Shown: piece by piece, positions 50,919-60,378 of the stretch
Layout: every line of letters starts with the position of its first letter
Position numbering within the stretch: position 1 is the stretch's first letter
Source of the DNA: Temnopleurus reevesii
Taxonomy: Eukaryota > Echinodermata > Echinoidea > Temnopleuroida > Temnopleuridae
Assembly: GCA_036244855.1 (NCBI GenBank)
Contig: BQKZ01000064.1
Location: forward strand, 18,271-82,270
Length of the DNA stretch: 64,000 nucleotides
Direction: 5' to 3'
Program-made: the position numbers and the translations under genes
The notes under the pieces: model-generated
Databases searched by the model: none
The model's input: only the letters and a program-made list of their open reading frames with translations
Told to the model about the DNA's origin: nothing

Positions 50919-53900
50919 TATCATCACATTCTCCTTATCTTATCATCTTGGTAAAGTTCCATGGTGATAACTATCATTCGATATTAACAATATATCAATT
51001 CCAAAGTATAATTTAAAAATTATTCAATCTTTCAATGCAGCCTAACTGATGGATATATCATAATTCTAAAGTTGAAATATTACATCATATTCGAATTCAA
51101 CTATCTTTATGATTTACCTTGTAATTCTAGCCTGGCCAAATCAATTGATTTCTCCTGAAAGAACAATGTGCTGTACAAATTGTCTAGTCATGTCAGGAAC
51201 CACTTGTACATTAAGGCGCAGCTGCTGACTAAAATATCAGAAATACGAGTATGGGAGAATTAAAATGATCTAGAACTTACATCTTCTGGAAGAGCTCTAG
51301 TGAGTTCACTATGGGCCATTGGACTGATGCACAGATGATGAAGCACTTCTCTCCTTACTCTAGCTTCGTCCGAAACGTTGCCGACCCCTTTCACATACCT
51401 CTCACCTAAATAACATAATAAAAATATAAAAACCAGAATACTTAATGGGCTGATGCATAGATGATCAAAGGCTTCACTCTGTACTATTCAACCACTTTCC
51501 CTTATCTTTCACCAAATAACAAAATGAATAACAAACTGAGTTCACTGTAAGCGATTGGACTGATATAAAGATGATGAAGCATTCACTCTAGCCCCGTCTG
51601 ACATGTTACAAATCCCTTTCACATACCTCTCACCGATGCAACAAAATAAATAAATATTCAAAAATGTCTTTTTTTGTGAAAAAAAAAATGTTAGAGCTTG
51701 ATGGAAAAAAAGGCCTTCTAATGGCGTTCCTTTTGAAAAATTTGGCAGGTTGAGAGTAAAAAAATGGATCGCATATGAGAAATAATCATATTTAACAGGT
51801 CAGGTTAAAGATAACGAGAGCAGGGCAGAAAATACATTATGCCTTATGATTTCAATTTTCGCTGAGAAATGAATGCTTTTTGATCAAACTGGTCTTATAC
51901 ACTAGCAATACCAAAGGGCACTGCTCCGAATGATTAATAGTTAATCCAGGCACCCCTTGAAACAAGAGCACCACTTTTCAGAAATTCATGCATGATTTTA
52001 AAGCTTAGACAATCATCATGAATGATTTAAAAACTTACAGAAAAGGATAATAAGAAGGCCANAAAATCCGTCAAGCGGTTCTGAACTTATTGCGGTAACA
52101 AGGTCCCGACGGACGCACGGACGCACGGACGCACGCAAGGACGCACGCACGGACGCACGGACGCACGCACGGACGGACGCACGGACGGACGGACGGACGG
52201 ATGGACAACCCGAAAACATAATGCCTCCGGCACCACCTTACGGTGGCGGAGGCATAAAAAGTAGTCAGTCTTTCAATTCAGCCATGGAGATGGTTAGATA
52301 TGTCATTATTCTAAAATTAAATTGAATCCAGTCGTAAGGCATTCATAAAGTACTGTATAAATTGCCCATTCATATCACAAAATACTTGAACATTTAGGTA
52401 CAGCAGCTGACAAAAATATGAGAAGTATGGGAGAATTAAAAAAAATATCTAAAGCTTACATCTTCTGGAAGAGCTCTTGTGAGTTCACTATGGGCCATTG
52501 GACTGATACACAGATGATGAAGGACTTCTCTTCTAACTCTGGCCTCATCAGACACATTACCAACCCCTTTCACATATCTCTCACCTAAAAAAACACACAA
52601 GAAAGTCACAATAAAGTCAGCGACATAATTCTAACCACATGTGTCGAACATATATTGATGAAATATTTAAAAGTAATGAAAATCATTCTAGGAAGTAATA
52701 GAGCTAACAAACTTCTAGTAAAGTTATGTGTGAATGCTTGTGTGTGTATGTGTGCGTGCGAGTGTGAGTGTGCGTTTTATGTATATCCCTTATATATTCT
52801 ACATGTATTTAGTTTTTGTTGTTTTTTAATGCATTGTTTGGGGCCCCATCCACAAGCTTTGCTTCTTTTGGGGTCCCAGCCCATTCATTGTATTTTGTGA
52901 ATATATAACTTTGTGAATGTGTAAGTTTATGCAATGAATTGGTGAATAAAAAACTTGAACTTGAACTTGAAGAAAAAGATAAACAAAATGATTATTGTGC
53001 TAGTACACAAAGGATCAAATATTTCTCGCTGTATTACCAACCCCTTTCCCTTATCTTTCCCCTACATAAAAAGCAAACAAATTTCACTGTGGGCCAATGA
53101 ACTTATACACAGATTATGAGGGACTTCCCTCCATATTCTAGTATCGTCAACTTGTTGCCAAGCCCTTTCACATATACAAACAAAATAAATAAGTATTCAA
53201 AATGTCTTTTTGTCTAAAAAAAGGTTGGTGCTGGATCAAAAAAGATGGCCCTTGTTTTCAAGACTTTGGGTAGGTTGATGGTAAAAAATCACATTTTAGC
53301 CAAAATACGAAAAATAGTCTTATAATAGCAAGACTGGTTGCAGATAAAGACAGCAGTGTGTAACATAGATCAAGTTTTATGACTTTTGTTGAATCAATGG
53401 CCTTAAATACTAGCTACAAACAAGGACACTAGTGCAGATCTGCTCCAAATAATTGATGTTCAATCTAGACACTCCTCAAAATGAGAACAACACCTTTCTG
53501 AAATTCAATCATGATTTTCAAACTTAGATAATCATCATGAATGACTTAAAAACTTACAGAAAAGGATAATAAGAAGGCCTAGGAACTCCTCTGTGATGAT
53601 GGGGATGTGTGCACTGCAGTCCTGCAATGAATAGAGCAAACAATAATAATCCTTAAATAATTTTATTCCTTGCAATCTTACATCAATTTTATGATTAGAA
53701 AGTTATGTACTTTATGGAAAGTGCAATTTAAAAGGAAAATATGCACTGATGTGATGAATTTTTCTCTCTTCATCTGAAAATTGTTGAGTCAATTCTACGT
53801 AGAACATTGTGTTTCCATTCTTTCCAAATTGAAATTTGCTCAGTCCTTTCAAAAGATAATCTTAATAAAGATCCTCTCTAATTAAAACTCTTCTCACTCC

Positions 53901-56900
53901 AGGACAAATCTCACCAAAGATTGTCTTCATATTACGAAACTGCAACCCTACTTTTACAATGTTTTGGAAACTTTGACCTTCATATCAAATATTGTATATT
54001 GCCTATCAAAATGAGCCACTACTTTCATCTATGTACAGCATATAAAAGATTCTTCCGAAGAGTATTCGATATCAAATAACTGAACTGAAGGCAAATTATT
54101 GAACTTTAAAGATACAAATCTTCCCTAATTTTACCTCTGGTGCTTTGCTCTCTTCAAATTCCTTTGTCCAGCATCTGACGAGGTCAAAGCGCGAGATCAA
54201 TGATGCCATGAAGTCATTAGGGTCCATCAGACTACCCCCGATCTATCCATGAGAAGAAAAAAAAAAAATTTATATATAAAGATCACACTCTAAAATTAAC
54301 AACAACTTTTGTGTTTCATAACTTTATCAGAAGTCCTGCAGCACTCTAAATGTATCATAATTACCCTTAGTATCGTGCTGTAAGTTGCACACTGCATATC
54401 AAGGAATGAATTCCTGCCAGGTACCCATTCTCCTCACGTGGGTCAAGTACAGCACAATGTGGATGAATTTTTGGATGAAGGAAATTAATTTCATGGGTGA
54501 GATTCGAAGCGTGACCCAGAGGTTGGAAGGCAAGTGTCAGGACCACTACACCATGACGCTACCAAAAGTGTGTTCGAGATAGTCACGAGTCAATGAATTT
54601 ACAAACCAGCATACAAACACAGGCAGTTGCATAATACTGACAAATCAATGACAACTGCACTGAAGCAAGTGTTCAAGAGTTAACAACAACTTCAACAGAA
54701 TTTCAGTTTACTTGTCACTATGAAAGGGATTCTTGTTGTCTATGCAGCACCCCTGTGTCCACATGCCAGAGTGTGAGAATTACATGTATGTTCATTCAAG
54801 ACTCATTGCCTCATGACCGGATATAATTGTAGTGGTCATAACTCTCGTCTTTCAACCAGAGGGTCGTAGGTTCGAGTCCCACCCATAGCGTTAATTTCCT
54901 TCAGCAAGAAATTCATCCACATTGTGCTGCACTCAACCAAGGTGGGGTGAATGGGTACCTAGTAGGAATATTTATTCCTTGAAACGCCAAGTGCGTTAAT
55001 GAAGTGGCTGCCGGGCTAAAGCCAGGGTAATAATGCTGCAATTGTAGAGCGCTTAGATAATTCTGCACAAAGAGTTGATAAGCGCTATATAAAAGCAGTT
55101 ATTATTATTATTATTATATCTATTCTGAAAATAGAAAATGATCCAGACTTTCTAATGATACCAAACTCTTATAGTTACATATACTCTCAAGTATATTCAG
55201 CGATAAATGAATAGACAAAAATGGATTGTTGAATGTTTAATACTCTATACATGATAAGGTAAAATTCTGACCTGCAGCATGATAATATCCTTGTCATACA
55301 TCTCTGTTTGGCATTTCACATTCTGGTAGTAGTAGATCTGGGGGAAAAAAATGGGCAAAAAGGTTAACAAAGAAAAAAATGGAATCATATTCCATAAGCA
55401 TATTTTACAAAAAGATTAATGAGATGAATATTGTGGGAGACCAATCATCACAAGCCTGGATATACATAAAATGGCTTTAGTGTAGATCAAAATATTAGAA
55501 CAATAAAGTAAAACAGCCACCCAATCAACACTTCTATGCTACTTTTAATTCATTTTATGAATTGTTCAAATCATAATCATTGCAGAGTAATAGCATTATC
55601 AATATAAAATCAAATTGGGTATGACTTATAACTGTTATTTCACAATAATCCTGCACTAAGTGGGATTCACAATTGATGAAATTTTCTCATTTTCCCATTT
55701 CCCATTGAATACCAATGCAGCAATTTTATTAATCCATTCATCAATAAATGACAAAATATGCAAAAATCAGCGGTTGTTTATCTTCAATTTCCCAATGTAT
55801 AAACAGTTATGAATACATGTATTATTGATATGGTAGTACCGAATTTTCATTTTAAAAGAAAAACAGTTTTTCATGTTTTATAAGTTACCTGATTTAGGAG
55901 AGAGTATCCATTCCTTCTCCACATGCCAGCGTGCACCTGCGCAATGAGTACTTGGGTCCGAAGGGGGTCTTCAATCAACTCTTCTGGAAGTAGACTTGGC
56001 TGAAATTGGGGGAAAAATGGTTTATAGTTGGTCATGAAAATCTACCTTGCAAAGTTGTTTTCCACAATCGGTTGGAATTCCACTTTCATGACAACTTTTA
56101 CAGGAGATAAACTATCTCATTACAAAATCAAATATCACAACAAGACTTTTAGAAAATATAAAACCTGCATTCTACCATTTATGAATTTTTTTATTTCAAG
56201 CTTCGGTAAAACTTACCCCATTCATAAGACCTTCTGTGTAGAAACCTAGATCATATCGACCAAGATGTAGGTGTAGTCCTGAAATGACAAATCAAAATGA
56301 AATCTTTATATATTTGAAATATTGACTTTACAGAATTTAAACTATGAACAAAACCAAACACAAACAAAAAATAAAAACAATACAAACAAATGTAATAAAC
56401 ACAAAATACTATTTCCTCCAATCTGTAAGGAAGAAATTAATTTCACACAGACTAGTTTAACAAGAAAAAATAAATTCTTTGTTACGACAAATATATTTCA
56501 GCAGTTCGAAGAGGATTGTTCAAACAAATTATTTGAGGTTAATTTAATCAATTCTATTCTAAAAAAAAATATACAACATTGGGGATCCTTATGGTACTGA
56601 TGGCTCGTCAGATGTAACTGAAGTGACCAGATGATGTAAACTGGCTCATTTTAGGGAATCACTGATATTCATTACTCTATTCATCCTAATCTCAAATGTT
56701 CAACAATGCTATATAAAGTCCTGAAGATGACATAACATGAGCAAAAATAAATAGAAAAAATTTGTTGTAGGTAGAGAGGCATTACAATAAATGCATAATG
56801 CAATTTCTTCTTTTGTTATGGTATACGTTCATGTACTTTTCATTATGCAGGACCCCTTGAGATACCAACATCTTGTTGTGAGGGCATCATACAAAATATT

Positions 56901-58437
56901 GATCAATAAAATAAAACAAATAATAAATATGAACTGATCCTTCCATCAAACAAAATAATTTTCTCTTTATTTCAGAGATGGTGTCAAGTAAACTTACCTG
57001 CTACAAATCGCACAAGAGCATAGTGGATGCTGACCGTCATAGAGCTTACTGAGTACTTGATACATCGCGATGTCTTATCATTAACTAGGAAAGAAGATGA
57101 TAAAAGAAAAAGAGAGAGAATTATTAAGTTTTATAACTTTGTTGTTGATGATATTCCGGTTTTTTTTTTGTAATAGTTTTATTTTTAATGTGTCAATCAT
57201 TTTCAATTCTTTGTAAGTTGTGTGATTGCCTTTTGATTGAATTAAACAGAAAAAAGTTTTAATTTCTTTATTAGACAATAAATTTCTTTAATGTAAAAAA
57301 TATTGCCATGAAAAAAAATCATCTGCAAAGCATCATTGATGATACGAGGAACGACTTTCAGCACTTTTGTTTCTTGCATCAAATGTGTTTCAAAGAAATT
57401 TTAATCCAATGCATTGCAATATATGAACACATTCAATGACACAATGACGTAAATGCAATCATTTAAATTGAAAAATCATCAGATTGCAAGCAGCAAAATA
57501 TCAACTGATAGAATATGAATGTACATTGTAAATACACTTTTGATTCCAACTGAAAAGGCTTCTTTAAAGCAAGATCCATTTCTAATTGTGATGTGATTAT
57601 TTCGATCGGAAAGTAAATAAAACAATATACAGTGCTGAAAACATGTAAAACATGGATGCATTACTAAAAGAAATACCAAACTTACTTTCTACAGTTTCTT
57701 TCTGCTGATCCCTGGAAAGCTTCCTGAGAGCAGCCATTGTTACTCTGTAGGCCTTGATTAGTAATGATCTCTAAAGAAGATGATAAAGGTTTAAAAATTA
57801 AATAGTAACATACACTGGAACTCCAAATATAATCATCATAATCATCATCATTAGCAACATGATATAGATCACCTTCTGTATTTCTCTATCATCATTTCAT
57901 CATTATTATCATTTCCATTTTCATAATTACCATTCTTATCGTCGTCATCATTATCATCATCATCATCATCAGCTTCACCAATACCATCATCATGAATATT
58001 ATTACTACCACAACCACTGCCACCACTCCCATCATCATCACTATCATCATCATTATCGTCGTCGTCGTCATCATCATCATCACTTTCTTCACTAATAGCA
58101 CAATCACCACTGCAACCATCACCAAAAATTGCCACCATCATCATCTTCACCGGTATCATCATCTTCATCTTCATCATCATCGTCATAAGCACCATAATCA
58201 TAATCATCATCATCATCATAACTACCATCACCATCACCATCACCACCATCACCACCTCCATCACCACCACTACAATGGAAATGTCATACTTACATCAGCT
58301 GCACACCATTCTAGGAGGAGAGTGAGACAAGGACCAAGCCTTATCTGCATTGAGATGGCAATCTCCCATTCCGGGTCATCAAAATCGTCATCGTCACGAC
58401 CACCACCATTATGACCATCATCTTCATCATGATCCAT

Positions 58438-58476
<39 letters not shown>

Positions 58477-60325
58477 GGCATCATCATCATCACCATCATC
58501 ATCACCATCAACATAATCATCATCACAACATTGTCATCATCATCTTCTTCTTCTTTATCATCATCATAACCATCATCATCATCATCATCAACACCATAAA
58601 AATAATCATCATCAACAACATTGCCATCATCATCTTCTTCTTTATCATCATCAATGATCATCATCATAATCATTATGTACTTCAACCACCACTACAATGA
58701 AAATACCATACTTACATCAGCTGCACACCATTCAAGGAGGAGAGTAAGACAAGGACCAAGCCTTATCTGCATTGATATGGCCATCTCCCATTCAGGTTCA
58801 TACTCTATATGGTGGCCCACCTGCCTAATAACACTGTCCATACCCTGTGAAAAAAAAAAACATGTTTCTATATGTTTCTTTGCTACAATTATATCATCAG
58901 CAAGCTCATGTTTATCGTTTTGAGTTAAAGATTGGATATGCCCCAGAAAAATCTGGCTTTCCCTGAAAGCAGATAAATCAGATGAGCTGATGAAAAAAAA
59001 ATTTGAAGTTAATCTGACAAGAAATAAGAAAGTTATGAATATTTAAATGATATGAGTGAACAGTTTTTTTCCTAAATTACTGTACAGCATAAGTCAGGAA
59101 AAAAAATTATGCATTAATTTTTCATTCATTACCATACATCTTTGTCACAATCACATGATCAAAGGCCACGATCAGGAGGGTTAAAAAATAATCCCTTCCC
59201 CCTTCAAATATCTCAATGAGATTGAGGTTTAAAGTGCTTTTGAAATAATTTTGTAATATCGCTGTCACACTTACATGCATGTTTGAGGGTAGCTTTACAA
59301 GCACTGTTACTCCTTCCATCACTCCATCTCTCAAATCGTTCGTTGTGATTTTTTTAAAAGTTTTTGTGAAATAGTTGTCACACTTACATGCACGCTTGAG
59401 AGTAGCTCTAAAGAGGGTTCCAAAATAAACCCTTCCCCTTCAAATATCTCAATTAAATTGAGGTTTAAAGTGCTTTTAAAACAATTTTTGTAACATCTCT
59501 GTCACACTTACATGCATGCTTGAGAGTAGCTCCACTAGGACTGTTACTCCCTCCATCACTCAAACTCTCTCAAATCGTTCGTTGTGGTTCAAAGTGTTTT
59601 TTTTTAAGTTTTGTGAAATAATTGTCACACTTATAAGCCCTTCGCCCTTCAAACATCTCAATTAGATTGAGGTTTAAAGTGCTTTTAAAACAATTTTTGT
59701 AATATCGATGTCACACTTACATGCATGCTTGAGAGTAGCTCAACTAGGACTGTTACTCCCTCCATCACTTTGTCTCTCAAATCATTTGTCCAGACGTCAG
59801 GCTTGTTTGACAACACATATCTGAGAATAGGAATATATGGAAGCTTATATTACACAAGGAAAAATAAGTCAGCTTTTGAAAATATATATATATATATATC
59901 TACAAATGGAAACAAATATAGTGCAACTGCAATGTACCAAGTATTGTGAGCTGACAGGACAAAGGATTTTTGGACAAAGTAAGCAACTTCATTCAGGCAT
60001 TCACAAAGCTCCATACACACAAAAGAAAGTACCTTTACTATTTACTTTGTGACGCCTGTTCCACATTTTTTAGCAGAATAAGAGGGACAACATTTTCTTT
60101 TGTGTGTATCTAGCTATTGCGAATTCTTGAATCGGAAGTTGTTTACTTCATCCAAAAGCCTTGTCCCTCCTGCTCACTGTGAAGGTTTGTACTTTTGTAC
60201 ACAAAATATGCATATTAAGAGGAGAAAGGTCTACACATTTTAAGATTTTTCGACATACTGATAAGGGGCGACCAGTGCCTCTTCCCTCCTCCTCCCCCCC
60301 CCCCCCCCCAAAAAAAAAAAAAAAA

Positions 60326-60378
<53 letters not shown>

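Larger units (their letters stand above)
50525..52061. other. Redundant haplotype-like block covering UBR exons 15-13
   Basis: The block is bounded by single Ns at 50524 and 52062. It carries its own exon 15, exon 14, decayed exon 14 pieces and the edge of exon 13, in the same order as 49120-53580. Intron text is alignable but diverged (for example gatcatcatcatggtcat at 49860 and 50789). The Ns sit inside one dispersed element whose halves are 50194-50523 and 52063-52257, so the block seems to have been placed in a gap inside that element. Confidence 0.78.

Noticed and set aside
54869..54883. A tRNA gene
   Set aside because: A B box is present but no cloverleaf could be folded around it; it belongs to a SINE.
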